64,000 nucleotides of DNA. It comes from Torulaspora globosa (lineage: Eukaryota; Ascomycota; Saccharomycetes; Saccharomycetales; Saccharomycetaceae). The stretch is taken from NCBI RefSeq assembly GCF_014133895.1, contig NC_050732.1, positions 496,001-560,000 of the forward strand, in the 5' to 3' direction. Shown here in pieces: positions 1 to 10,356 of the stretch. Under the pieces are notes generated by a model that had not been told where the DNA came from, made no database searches, and was given only the letters and a program-made list of their open reading frames with translations. Made by a program: the position numbers and the translations under genes. Every line of letters begins with the position of its first letter. The first letter of the stretch is position 1.

Positions 1-1
1 T

Positions 2-1339
2 GAGGAAGAAAGTCTTGAAGTAAAGAAACTGGATAACGAGCGTGAAGATCTCGAAAATCACTTGAACCAAATTTCCGAGAAATTGGTGGACATGGAATCT
101 GATAAGGCAGAAGCTAGAGCTGCTTCGATCCTATTTGGTTTAGGTTTCAGTGCAGAGGCTCAAGGGAAGGCTACAAACTCCTTCTCCGGTGGTTGGAGAA
201 TGAGACTTTCTCTGGCAAGGGCATTGTTCTGTCAACCAGATCTGCTATTGCTGGATGAACCATCCAATATGTTGGACGTGCCCTCTATTGCCTACCTGTC
301 AGAGTATTTGAAAACTTATCCAGCTACAGTCCTGGTTGTTTCCCACGATCGTGCATTCTTGAATGAAGTCGCAACGGATATAATATATCAACACAACGAA
401 AGGCTTGATTACTACAGAGGACAGGATTTCGACACATTCTATGCCACCAAGGAGGAGAGGCGGAAGAATGCCCAAAGAGAATATGACAACCAAATGGCAT
501 ACCGAAAACACATGCAAGAATTTATCGATAAATACAGATACAACGCTGCAAAATCGCAAGAAGCTCAATCTAGGATTAAGAAATTGGAAAAGCTGCCGGT
601 TTTGGAGCCTCCAGAGCAGGAAAAAAGCATCAATTTCAAGTTTCCAGATTGCGAAAAGCTATCACCGCCCATCATCCAACTGCAGGATGTTTCATTCGGC
701 TACAATGAACATGATTTATTGTTAAAGGATGTTAACCTCGATCTTCAAATGGACTCACGTATCGCATTGGTCGGTGCTAACGGTTGTGGTAAGACAACTT
801 TACTGAAGGTGATGATGGAACAATTAAGACCTTTGAAAGGTTACGTCTCCAGAAACCCAAGGTTACGTATTGCATACTTCACCCAGCACCATGTCGATTC
901 TATGGACTTAGGTACTTCTGCAGTAGACTGGATGTCCAAGACGTTCCCTGGTAAGTCGGATGAAGAGTACAGACGCCATCTCGGTTCTTTTGGTATCACC
1001 GGATCTCTAGGTCTACAAAAGATGCAACTGCTATCAGGTGGGCAAAAATCCCGTGTCGCTTTTGCCGCCTTGTGTTTGAACAATCCTCATGTCCTGATTT
1101 TGGATGAGCCTTCCAACCATCTGGACACTAACGGTATCGATGCCCTTGTCGATGCATTGAAGAATTTTACGGGAGGTGTGCTGATGGTATCACACGATAT
1201 CTCCGTTATCGACAATGTATGCAACGAAATTTGGGTGTCGGAGAATGGTACCACGAGAAGGTTTGAAGGATCAATTCACGACTACAAGAAATATATCCTA
1301 GAATCTGCAGATAATACAGGTGTTGTGAAACGGCATTAG
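2..1339 (+). CDS. GCN20: GCN20, ABC-F ATPase, translational control (3' part)
   Basis: This is the C-terminal 445 residues of an ABC-F protein. The frame is open from base 2, so the start lies left of the window. Visible in order are the first-cassette signature (SGGWRMRL) and Walker B (LLLLDEPSNMLD), a charged linker, the second Walker A (GANGCGKTTL), the signature LSGGQKSRV and Walker B (VLILDEPSNHLD). There are no membrane segments, as expected for ABC-F. The linker and the C-terminal end match yeast Gcn20 rather than New1, Arb1 or Yef3. Gcn20 works with Gcn1 on ribosomes to activate the eIF2-alpha kinase Gcn2 during amino-acid starvation; this role is family knowledge. It is convergent with DIS3, with only about 60 bases between them. 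Confidence 0.95.
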   Translation, partial: EEESLEVKKLDNEREDLENHLNQISEKLVDMESDKAEARAASILFGLGFSAEAQGKATNSFSGGWRMRLSLARALFCQPDLLLLDEPSNMLDVPSIAYLSEYLKTYPATVLVVSHDRAFLNEVATDIIYQHNERLDYYRGQDFDTFYATKEERRKNAQREYDNQMAYRKHMQEFIDKYRYNAAKSQEAQSRIKKLEKLPVLEPPEQEKSINFKFPDCEKLSPPIIQLQDVSFGYNEHDLLLKDVNLDLQMDSRIALVGANGCGKTTLLKVMMEQLRPLKGYVSRNPRLRIAYFTQHHVDSMDLGTSAVDWMSKTFPGKSDEEYRRHLGSFGITGSLGLQKMQLLSGGQKSRVAFAALCLNNPHVLILDEPSNHLDTNGIDALVDALKNFTGGVLMVSHDISVIDNVCNEIWVSENGTTRRFEGSIHDYKKYILESADNTGVVKRH

Positions 1340-1398
1340 TGAATGGGTTAACTAAATATCTGTATCTGTATATTTTACATTTTTAAGCTTTCGAATGA

Positions 1399-4359
1399 CT
1401 ACTTAAGCAGCAGCTCCGCTTTACGCTTGCTGGTGACGGGATCCAACACTGACCTCAGTTGAACCTCTACCTTGTCAAAGACGTAAATTTCCTTCTGCTT
1501 CTCCGTTTCGTTTTGCTTGAAAGAGAGTTTGAAATTTACCTCATCAAACTCTGCAGAATTAGGGTCAGTCGTTAGATTTTCCAATCTTATTAGGCCCTCC
1601 ACACCAAAGCGCGGAACCAATACAACAATACCATTGTTGAGGACCTTTATGACGTATCCGGTTTCCACCGTCTCGTTGTTTCTCATCACTTGACCAACGT
1701 AATATTCGATGCTAGCTCGACCAGCGAACTGGGCGTTTCTATGGCGCTTGTTGATGTTTCGACATATCATCTCCATCTTGTTTTTATCTCTATGCATCAA
1801 ATCTAGTGGTTCGTACCCTATAGCGGCAGCGAGTTGTCTGTGCGCAACAACGTCACAGAAACGTCTGATCGGAGATGTAAAGTGCGTGTAAATATCCACG
1901 GCTAGACCATAGTGACGGAAGTCAGCATACGAGTAAGCACCCGAATAGAAATATTGGGCGGCCATCATACATCTAGTGGACATGATACGGACCAAGGTAT
2001 TGAAATAGGGATCATTAGGGTCTATGCAGCGATCCAAGGAGTCTGCTAAAGCTTTAGAAGACTCTATCGAGATTGAAAGGCCTTTCCTAGTCTGCAACAT
2101 TTCATTTAAAATCTCGAAATTGGTTGCAGGAGGTGCTGCATGTCTTCTCAGCATTGCAGTCTGCGGGAAAGCTTCATAGATTTTTCTGGCTACAGATATG
2201 TTAGCCAGAAGCATGAACTCTTCGACTAGGGAATTCGTTGCAAGCAGCTTTTTGATTTCCACTTCGTTAGGGTCTGACGTTTCACTGTCCATATGAACTT
2301 TGACCTCTGGGGACGCCAAATTCAAAGCTCCGGCATCTAGTCTTTTCTGTTTTAATTTAATAGAAAGGTGAAGCAGCGCTCTCATACCTTCCGTTAACTC
2401 GTCTTTCTGTGTCGGGTCGTCAATGCGCAACTGGGCTTGTTCATAAGAGAATGCCTCCCTCGATTTAATTACTGATTTCGTAAAGTCCACATTCACTATA
2501 TTTGCGTCTGCATCAAGTTCCCAGATGACCGAAAAAGCGAATCTATCGACGTATGGTTTCAAAGAACATAAGTCGGTACCTAGCAACATTGGAAGCATAT
2601 CAATACGCTTGTCAACAAGATAAACAGATGTACCCCTAGACGCACCTTCTGCGTCAAGTGCAGTGTTCGGCTTCACGAAATGAGTGACGTCTGCAATGTG
2701 AACGCCAACTTCCCAATTTCCATTTGCGAGCCTCTTCGCATGTAAGGCGTCATCAATATCGACACAGCCTGGAGGATCGATACTGCATATCAGTTTATCT
2801 CTCAAATCACGCCTTTTTGGAAGTAGAGGGTCCTTGGCAATCATAGCGGGATCATTTAAATCGGCCGGTGCCTTCCAATCATGACCTTCAGGCGGTAAGC
2901 ATTCTAACACCTTCTTCGAAAATGGCCTGTATTCAACGTCATGCTCAAGAAGAAGCGCCTCGGTCTCTGCCTCTGCTGATTCGATTTCGCCCAAATCTCT
3001 AACGAAATGTCCCAGCGGGTACTTATGCTCTGCGGGCCAGGAATCAATTGATATAACAATTCTCTTATCCAACAGCTCCTTGGCACGCCTCGTCCGAATT
3101 CTGACTTTAGGTAAGCACTTGTCCATTAGGATAACGAAAACATTTTGGGTTCCACCGGTATGTGGATCAACAGAGTTAGGTGCGATCTGCCCGACAAACT
3201 GCCTCCAAGATCTTCTTGGGATAGCAACCACTCTCGCTGTTGGCTGCACTTTGTTCAGCTTTTGGGCTGAAATAGCGCTTTCAGCGAGCAACTTACGTTG
3301 CTTGTCGGAGATTACTGCGCCAACATCCTCGTCTGCATCGGCGTTGTCATTAACGTCAAAATGCTCGGAATCCAGTGCAATGGACGAGGGCGCTTTCCAT
3401 TCCGACTTAGGAAGTAGCTCAACGACTACTTGGTCTCCATTGAATGCTCTGTTTAGATTCTTCTGCCCAACAACGAGGACCGGCTTGGAAAATGTGGATA
3501 AACTGACAGAACCCTCTAAAAAGTTATACTCGGAAATCTGAATGTTACCTTGGTACAAGACCCCATTCTTCAGGCCACCCATGACTCTTGCGGTCGAATA
3601 GTACTCAGGAAAAGTGAACTCTGCCTTTGCCTCAACATCCTTGGTATTATCCGAAGAGCTCTCAAAGTTTGGAATAGAGTCCTTGATGTCCTCAGCGTTC
3701 GGTAACATTTCAACATATTCATAAAGACTTTTGGTTAGAAAGCTATCCTGAGATGCAGCTTCTCTATTCAAGCGGTCATTTGACACAAGGATAACATGAA
3801 TATTGTGCTCCTTCAGGTGTTCTGCGTACCACTGGCACGTTTTTCTTATAGCTCTATCATTTCTATCATTAATGCTTTCACTAGGCAATCTTTCCACGAA
3901 TGTACTTTCGCTGAACTCGTTATGGAACACGATGAACCTTTTCTTGTCATCGCTATCTCTACAGAGCGTCCGTAGTCTCGTGTACACTGGGTACGATTTA
4001 TTCCTAACTTCGTCGAGCACAATTTGGGGAACAATCACATCGTAAAAGCAATCAGGATTTTCTAATAGATCGATCGCTTGTAACACGATATTCGTATCTA
4101 GAACCACGTAATGTGGACCATTGGAAAGTGATAAAGGCTCTTCTGAAAGAACAAACTGAGGTAATTCATTCTTGGCATCGGGAACCACCACGTTGGGACA
4201 AACTTTGCAGACTCTAGACAAGCAAGGAATATCATTTCTCAGGTAGTGTTCTCGAACAATCTTGGAGGCCCCACCATTTCGAGATCTTACAAAAACCTTT
4301 TGCGTCACCGTTAGCCCCTCGGCCAAACGTTTCCTATGACCTAAATCTGCGACGGACAT
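1399..4359 (-). CDS. DIS3: DIS3/RRP44, catalytic exosome exoribonuclease and endonuclease
   Basis: The 986-residue protein is collinear with yeast Dis3 (about 1000 aa). An N-terminal cysteine motif (CLSRVCKVC, residues 46-54) precedes a PIN endonuclease domain whose acidic residues are all present: D88 in VLDTN, E117 in LDEVRN, D168 in NDRND and D195 in SNDRLN. Cold-shock OB folds follow, then an RNB exonuclease domain with [10 protein letters not shown] at 528-537, where D536 is the metal-binding catalytic position, and a C-terminal S1 domain. The protein is the active 3'-5' nuclease of the nuclear and cytoplasmic RNA exosome. The start is an ATG that aligns with the family N-terminus. The gene is intact and ordinary. 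Confidence 0.97.
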   Translation of the reverse strand: MSVADLGHRKRLAEGLTVTQKVFVRSRNGGASKIVREHYLRNDIPCLSRVCKVCPNVVVPDAKNELPQFVLSEEPLSLSNGPHYVVLDTNIVLQAIDLLENPDCFYDVIVPQIVLDEVRNKSYPVYTRLRTLCRDSDDKKRFIVFHNEFSESTFVERLPSESINDRNDRAIRKTCQWYAEHLKEHNIHVILVSNDRLNREAASQDSFLTKSLYEYVEMLPNAEDIKDSIPNFESSSDNTKDVEAKAEFTFPEYYSTARVMGGLKNGVLYQGNIQISEYNFLEGSVSLSTFSKPVLVVGQKNLNRAFNGDQVVVELLPKSEWKAPSSIALDSEHFDVNDNADADEDVGAVISDKQRKLLAESAISAQKLNKVQPTARVVAIPRRSWRQFVGQIAPNSVDPHTGGTQNVFVILMDKCLPKVRIRTRRAKELLDKRIVISIDSWPAEHKYPLGHFVRDLGEIESAEAETEALLLEHDVEYRPFSKKVLECLPPEGHDWKAPADLNDPAMIAKDPLLPKRRDLRDKLICSIDPPGCVDIDDALHAKRLANGNWEVGVHIADVTHFVKPNTALDAEGASRGTSVYLVDKRIDMLPMLLGTDLCSLKPYVDRFAFSVIWELDADANIVNVDFTKSVIKSREAFSYEQAQLRIDDPTQKDELTEGMRALLHLSIKLKQKRLDAGALNLASPEVKVHMDSETSDPNEVEIKKLLATNSLVEEFMLLANISVARKIYEAFPQTAMLRRHAAPPATNFEILNEMLQTRKGLSISIESSKALADSLDRCIDPNDPYFNTLVRIMSTRCMMAAQYFYSGAYSYADFRHYGLAVDIYTHFTSPIRRFCDVVAHRQLAAAIGYEPLDLMHRDKNKMEMICRNINKRHRNAQFAGRASIEYYVGQVMRNNETVETGYVIKVLNNGIVVLVPRFGVEGLIRLENLTTDPNSAEFDEVNFKLSFKQNETEKQKEIYVFDKVEVQLRSVLDPVTSKRKAELLLK

Positions 4360-4751
4360 ACTCGTTAATGAATATAGACGTAATGGAAGCTAAAACGGCT
4401 GCGATGCTGTCCATTAAAGCTCTATTTAAGCTGTCAAAGTGACAACTTTTCACTTTCTAGAGGGCGAAGATGTTCGTCGCTGATGATGTAGATTTCATTA
4501 CACTCGTGACCGGGTAATAGCAATAGGTCTACTTGGTAGCGCCGTTCGAGTAGTGAGTATACGCGAAACCTACCTTTCGTAGAGAGTGAGTAATTTCGAG
4601 TTTATCACTATTTACGAATGAGTAGCCTGAAAATTCATTCGTGGTTGATGATGTTGCATATGTAACTTTACACGAGAAGTATAGAGGATTGGCATCAAGG
4701 TAAGTCTGTCAGCTCACAGGTAGGACTATCTGTAGCTTGTCGAAGAGAATC
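4360..4751. other. Intergenic region between DIS3 and the hAT relic
   Basis: No gene is seen here. The right part repeats short words of the type GAGTAGTGAGTA and GAGAGTGAGTAA (about 4548-4625). These could be subterminal sequence of the neighbouring transposon, but I found no matching terminal inverted repeat on the other side. The left end must hold the DIS3 promoter. Confidence 0.4.
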
Positions 4752-7331
4752 CTAGGGTGTCCGGGGAGCAGTCGGAGTTTCTGGAGACCAAGATTCTTCA
4801 AATATGCAATCATCCCAGTCTTCTTGCTCGTAGTCTGAAAGGTCCGGGAGAGAGTTAACGTAAGAAGTATCGTCAAGGTTCATATCGAAATCATCATCGT
4901 CCAGAATAGCATCGGATGGCAAGCCATCATTGAAAAAACCAAAATTTGAAAATCGATCCCTTAAAATCATCATGGTTCCTATGTTTTTGTGACTTAAACG
5001 TGCTAGATCTTTCCTAATAACTCTTCCAGCGATCGAAAAACACCTTTCCACATCACAGGAGGCAAACTTGGTGTAGAACAAAGACATTGCCAATTTAAAA
5101 AGCGTCGGATAAATATGGCGGTGGTCATACCACCATTTTATCGCTTCCTGTCTAGAGTTTCCTGCGATTACAGGCTCTCTGATATCGTTCCCATTCTTCA
5201 GAACTTGCATCATTGTACTCAGCTTCCGCAGCCAATCTGGTGTGCTTCGACGGATCAGGTGCGACACGTATATTAAACGACAGCAGGTTTTCATTGCTAG
5301 GAGCTTTAGGAATCTTTCTCCGCTCCTGTTCCGTAGCACAGCTAAACCTCTGTACTTTCAGGTAGTTGCGCATGAATGAGTTAACTTCGCTTATTCTAAC
5401 CGTGAGCTCGTCTGCTTCCATTACTTCACGAAGCTTGTCTTGTTTTGCCGTTGGATCTAGGAGCACTGCAACGTAGAACAGAGGATTCACCTCGAGATCA
5501 CATAAGTGGTCTTGGTAGCAGCTGTAGGAATCTTTGATTGCTTGGAGGACAATCCTTTTATCATCCAGGGATAAACACTCGCGGCCATTGAAATAAGAGA
5601 AATCTATGCCTGAAATATTTGGAATATGGTTACCGGCAAACGCACTCAAGCACAGTTTGTAGTAGTGACCCAGTATATAATAAAGAGGAACAGCCTGAGG
5701 GAGATTGTTAAACTCATCATTTTGGAATGCGGAGTCCAGCTCAGTGAATATATCGCAGCACTCAACGAAGTATGTCAGCATTTGAATTGTCTTTTCGTCA
5801 AATCCTATGACACTCTGGACTCGATTGATGATGTGAGTATGGGATTTTGTGTCGAGTGCTTTAAACCATTCCCAATAGGCTGGATAATTTTGGAAAAAAA
5901 CAGTAACTTGTCTCCAGGTATAAATCCATATGGTTTGCGATTCATATGGTATAAGTGGTAGATCATGTTCTTTCAGACTTGCATTGACCGCAGTAGAGCG
6001 CCTCATGATTTTCTCCAGCCTTGTCACTTTACTGAATGCCTCGGCAAACAAGCGGTCTTCACGCAAACTCTTGACGATTCTCCCGAAGACCAAATTTAAC
6101 ACATAGTTACCGCAACGGATAAAACGAACTTTGCCGAACATTTGATGTCCAGAAGGCTTTATTGTGTTCAAGTAGTCATAGACAAGACTCTTTTGGAGAG
6201 AATCACTATTTTTAGCGTTGCCCATGGTTATAGTTCCAAGCTTGTCAACAAGGTTATGTCTGAGTAAAATCTCCTTGAAAACCTTGTATATGTTTGAACC
6301 AGTGTGTCGCTTATGCCCAGGCTAGCGAATTCTAGTAGATGACAGTTGCGGGATTCGTCTCGGTTGTTAAGGAGAATTTTTGCATCATTAGCCAGTTCCA
6401 GTGATTCCATATTGAGGATATTCCGAGTAAAAGAAACCATTACCGCGAGGAATGAAATATTGCTAGGAGAAGTCCATATATCGAACTGCACATTAACCAT
6501 GGTGGTGTCTTTTATGCAATGTCTCATTCAGATAGCTTTCGAAAAGGTTAATTTTGGCGGATAGTGTTGTTCTAGATTGGATGAAGGCATTGGCTGCGTA
6601 CCTTCGATTTATCAACCCCCAACCTATAAGGCTTACAAAATTGAAGGGTAAAAAGCCCTCCGATATCAAAAGTAGTGTTTCTAGAACCCCAGGGTTTTCC
6701 TGGCATTCCTGCACCAGAGATTCGCTCAGTCTGAGTGACTTCGATCTCCTCGGAAGCATATCCAGAGTTTCCACTTTGCTTACTTTCGGTTTCTTGCTCT
6801 TTAGAGCACTGGGATGGACAGCGGTAATATGCTTTGACAAGTTTCCGGTCGATTCTCCTCTTTAAAGGTTTTCCCACAGTAAGTACATTTGGCTCTTCTT
6901 TTGTTGTTCGAATGCAGGAGGGTAAAATGTATCTTGAAAGATGATCGCTCCATCCAACGTGAGGGGCTTTTCTTTGGATTATTCTATACCTTCAGAGTTG
7001 TATTCGTAGTAGGTGTGACCAGTTCAGTTGGTGTCGCCAGGCATGGACGCGAAGGAATAGGGGCCATTGGGCTCGGAATTTCTGTCAACGGAATATTCTG
7101 CTGGACAACAATCCTGTTTTCATGAGCGCTAGCATTCACTGCTGATTTGTAAGTGGAGCTCTTGTAAGTTACCACCAAAGGTGTGAAATTTTTTGATGTT
7201 GACGCGTTTCGCCAAAGTTTATGCTTCACGCGTTTGTTTACGGTTTTTGACCCTGTGAGATGTCCAGGTTTAGCGAGATTGGTCTGAAAATATACTATAG
7301 ACAGTATTCTGTAGCTGAAATTACCTTCCAT
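4752..7331 (-). pseudogene. Degenerate hAT-superfamily transposase gene
   Basis: Read on the minus strand, consecutive pieces in two alternating frames make up one hAT transposase. An N-terminal basic, Ser/Thr-rich part (7331-6984) ends at an in-frame TAG. A BED zinc finger follows, with Cys pair AKCTYCGKTF near 6880 and His pair LSKHITAVHP near 6830 lying in different frames. The catalytic core pieces (6840-6493, 6527-6228, 6290-5152) include DIWTSP and IRCGNYVLNLVFG. The C-terminal dimerisation region (5250-4752) has AIKWWYDHRHIYP and SCDVERCFSIAGR. At least four frameshifts (near 6855, 6520, 6290 and 5230) plus the stop break it. Adjacent pieces overlap or abut, so introns are not a likely explanation. 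Related hAT elements (Rover/Roamer type) and domesticated hAT genes are known in yeasts. Terminal repeats and a target duplication were not found. Confidence 0.85.
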
Positions 7332-7679
7332 CGTTTGAATTACAGTGAGCCTGGCATAATTCCTTTAAAGGTTCAAGCGGCCTAGACATGAATGGATTCA
7401 TTAGTGTTGCAGATTGTTGATAAATGGAAATCGTAAATAGATAGTCGATGAGGTCAATATGCCTTAAAAATGAGTACTCAAGAGATAAAAAGGTATTACT
7501 TGTTACATCTCATTAGCTCTGATATTTCAAGTCCTAGTTTAGATCGACAAATATTGGTCATTAGTGCTGTATATCCCCGAGGAGCTGAGTGTTCAGATAC
7601 TCTTTAGAGTCACTTTTTGCTGCCATATTATCTTATTTTTTGCCTCAACAGAAAGACTCAATTTGGTTTTGTTCGCGCC
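7332..7679. other. Intergenic region upstream of the hAT relic
   Basis: This is AT-rich non-coding sequence with no recognisable gene. It should contain the right end of the transposon if the element was once complete. I could not define a terminal inverted repeat. Confidence 0.3.
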
Positions 7680-7883
7680 ATGTTAACAATTTGTGACGTT
7701 TTGTTATGCACCTTAATATTTTCTGATGCAATAAGATATTTAGCCGTTTATCTCAGAAAGGAATTCCCGTGGCCTAAAAACTTTCAAGATGCTCTTTGTA
7801 ATTCATTGATCACTGCGGGTGAAGCCTTCCGCCAGGAGTATGAAGGGTATTCCCGATGGAAGCTTCGCAAGAACTTTCTCTAA
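7680..7883 (+). CDS. Small hypothetical ORF, 67 aa
   Basis: An ATG-initiated 67-codon ORF. The first 20 or so residues are hydrophobic (MLTICDVLLCTLIFS), followed by a more polar part with FPWPKNFQDAL and a basic C-terminus (WKLRKNFL). The frame stays open for another 21 codons upstream without an ATG, so it may be the tail of a lost gene rather than a gene. I recognise no family. It lies in the accessory island between the hAT relic and a candidate secreted protein. It could easily be spurious. Confidence 0.25.
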   Translation: MLTICDVLLCTLIFSDAIRYLAVYLRKEFPWPKNFQDALCNSLITAGEAFRQEYEGYSRWKLRKNFL

Positions 7884-8128
7884 TATTTTGGTTGTTTCTA
7901 GCGCCGGATCTCCGAATTTGACAACAGACAAAGTTGCGTGCAAACCACGAACCGCGACTCATATTAGCGACATCGAATCAGCAGCGATAAAATGATTAAT
8001 AGTAAATGAATTTTGATTCTGAAGACAGAGTTCGCTTAAAGATAAAAAATCGCAAAGGGCAGATCTTTGAGAAATACTAACCCTTGATAGCCGTACTACT
8101 ACTAGCCATAAATTCTGCGTGTCTTTTC

Positions 8129-8584
8129 TTACTCATTCGAATAGAATAAGAGCAGAGATTTCATATTCGTGCCTCTCTTGTCCTCCATGTCGGGCGCATT
8201 CATCATAAAATCACGGAATTTGTGTCGCAGTCTCTGCTTGAGATAACTTACATCTTTCATGGTAATGGGGGTCATATGAAATCGAAGATCATTTTTCAAG
8301 TCTGACTGTGACTGTGACTGCGGCTTTCTTAAACCTTTGAATTGGTGATCCTTTGTACTCTGTGATTTAGCTCGAAAATTCGTGAGTTCTACACGGCCAA
8401 TATGCTTCTCTATAAAATCGTTGTGTTTCTTTAATAAATCCTGCATCGCCATGTCTACTGCATGTAGTTCATCAGCATTAGGGCCAGAATCGATGGAATC
8501 ATCGGCTGGTGCAACCAGAACTCTAGATTGAACTAGGACAACCAGGTGAAGATATAAAATGGCCAACCTATGTATTGATAGCAT
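8129..8584 (-). CDS. Candidate small secreted protein, 151 aa, unknown
   Basis: The ORF starts at an ATG at 8584; an upstream in-frame GTG is not a credible yeast start. The N-terminus looks like a signal peptide, with a hydrophobic stretch LAILYLHLVVLVQS at about residues 8-21, followed by a polar, charged body rich in Lys, Asp and Gln with a QSQSQSDLK repeat. There is no other membrane segment. One dibasic Lys-Arg (EDKRGTN) lies near the C-terminus and could be a Kex2 site releasing a 14-residue peptide; this is inference. No cysteines are obvious, which argues against a disulfide-rich cell-wall protein. I do not recognise the family. A 151-codon ORF with a signal-like start is unlikely by chance but not proven. 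Confidence 0.45.
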   Translation of the reverse strand: MLSIHRLAILYLHLVVLVQSRVLVAPADDSIDSGPNADELHAVDMAMQDLLKKHNDFIEKHIGRVELTNFRAKSQSTKDHQFKGLRKPQSQSQSDLKNDLRFHMTPITMKDVSYLKQRLRHKFRDFMMNAPDMEDKRGTNMKSLLLFYSNE

Positions 8585-9217
8585 TCTTTTCACAGCTTTA
8601 TTTTGAGTTATTCACGGCACGATATATCGGACGTATGTGTCACTTACTCATTTAATAATTTGTGACGCGGTAACTGTCTGCCTAAATGACAGGGTGTGTG
8701 CCAATATTTTTGGTAGCTTTGCGACCATTCAGCAACTGGACGTCAATGGCCATGTTAGGGCTAGACAAGATTGTAGAGGAGAGTGGCTCGTCAACTTCAA
8801 ATGAACCTCAGCGTCTGTAAATTAATTAATTTCACACAGGCTCATTCTTAAGGTGAAGAGCAGTCCATGAAAAATGAATATCACATTGAAAATGGCGCTT
8901 GCTGCTCAAAAGAATTTTTACTGTGCGACCTGATGATTAAACAAGAATATGAACCCGGGCATTTTTTTAACAGCAGTCAAGCTAGACTTACATGAATGGC
9001 AAAAACCCCGTCCATCGATTGGTGTTGATCAGCTCACTTCCTGCTCAGGCAAGACTTCCGCACCTAGTCTTCTTTATGGCTCACTGCCATAGTTGCTAAC
9101 ATTGGCACTGGTGCTCTGTATGCCTTGTATCGGCAGTGAAACTTGCCCTTGACCGATTCGATTCGATATGCGTGGTCAGTCTCAGAAAACAACTGAAGTA
9201 TTACTTATCTCAGGAGG
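8585..9217. other. Intergenic region, no gene seen
   Basis: No ORF, tRNA or repeat could be supported. It contains short A/T runs and scattered stops in all frames. Part of it may be older decay of the neighbouring relic. Confidence 0.3.
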
Positions 9218-10140
9218 CTAAATAATGTTCACTCCAGCGATCCGTCCATATTCACCGCTCACCCACTTTTGTAGTTCTTTATCCTCAGCATCTGACAGCC
9301 AGTGATTCGGACCACATTGTACAGGCCTGCTCGGTACCTCTTGTGGCGTTTGCCGAAGTCGGCTTCAAACTGAGGGTGCCGCGGAGATAATCGACCAGAG
9401 TCTGGGGGTCTATTTCGTTTTGCTCATCAAATATGTAACTCGCTGTCAATTCCCGTAGTTGTGCCTAGAAACGGTCCGGATCCACTATCGTATTAATTTA
9501 TGCGGGAGGCTTCCTCTTCCCATACTCTGCAACGTAATCCAAATAGAATGCTTCCCGGATCACCGAACCTGCAGTAGATTGCCCAGGGGCACCGGATCTA
9601 TCATAAAGGGCTTCAACCTCTATTGCAAGTTCACCCCGAAAATCGATACTGAGTGGGTCTAGAAGGTCAGAAAAGAACTTTCTCAAGTCTGCATCCAGCA
9701 TGTAAGGAGTCAGAAGCTGAGCCTTCCCGTAGAAATGTCTCTGTTGTTGTTTGTAAGATGCTTCAGCATATCTCCAGACAGAGCGCCGCGACATCCAGCA
9801 GTTTGTGGATGAGTGCATCCAGGTCTTCCACGTTCTTCATATGCCTATGAGCCCTCATCTTTGTGTACCGGATGTTTTAAACCACATAAGGCTCTGGCCA
9901 GTTTATATCTTTGCGAAGGCGATCGTAGGGGTATTTCGGCAGCCTGAACCTTGCTTACTGTATAGTCAGCAACGGAAACCTCCAACAGCTGCGAAGCATC
10001 TTCTTTGATCCCCTGAGCTTATCAAAACATATCTCTGCTGATCGTATACTATTCTATGAGGGACAACAGGGAAGACGTCCAATACAAAACTGTGAAAGTC
10101 TCTGTCAGCCAAGGGAGACTCATTTCCATCTTCGGAACTC
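9218..10140 (-). pseudogene. Decayed protein-coding region, family not recognised
   Basis: On the minus strand, successive stretches in different frames read like one degraded protein. A piece at 10139-9966 contains VLDVFPVVPHRIVYDQQRY. A piece at 10018-9845 contains PSQRYKLARALCGLKHPV. An open piece of about 106 codons (9818-9498) contains DADLRKFFSDLLDPL and IREAFYLDYVAEYGK. A piece at about 9463-9290 contains IDPQTLVDYLRGTLSL, and a final piece ending at the TAG at 9218-9220 contains NHWLSDAEDKELQKWV. Each is broken by stops or frame changes. Residue composition is that of a normal soluble protein. I cannot name the parent gene. No intact ORF remains, so no function is proposed. Confidence 0.4.
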
Positions 10141-10269
10141 TCAGATCAAACTAGCGGTGATTTTGGTGGTCATAGGCTAGTCATAGGGTCCTTTCTCGAA
10201 GAGTTATGGGATTCCCTTAAACTGGCTAAGCTTTATATAGGTAGAGAACGTGTAACCCGGCCTAGTGCT

Positions 10270-10278
10270 CTTGCCACC
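10270..10278 (-). promoter_or_regulatory. PACE-like element (possible Rpn4 site) before UBP6
   Basis: The minus strand reads GGTGGCAAG, one base from the proteasome-associated control element GGTGGCAAA bound by Rpn4. It lies about 80 bases upstream of the UBP6 ATG. UBP6 is a proteasome-bound enzyme, so the placement is sensible, but a 9-mer with one mismatch is weak evidence. Confidence 0.4.
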
Positions 10279-10356
10279 TTCTATAAGATACGAGACATAC
10301 AAGAGAGTAACAGTAGTCTGAAGAAGTCTTCAGTCCAAGGGATCCAGCTTTCTACC

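Noticed and set aside
4752..7331. hAT pieces as exons of an intact spliced gene
   Set aside because: The pieces overlap or directly abut at the frame changes and no GTATGT/TACTAAC pairs lie at the joins; a stop also precedes the zinc finger.
8075..8090. TACTAAC followed by TAG as an intron acceptor
   Set aside because: The branch-to-acceptor distance is very short and no donor joins it to a sensible upstream exon.
9459..10008. Short plus-strand ORFs over the relic at 9.2-10.1 kb
   Set aside because: They are antisense to the more protein-like minus-strand segments and have no recognisable content.
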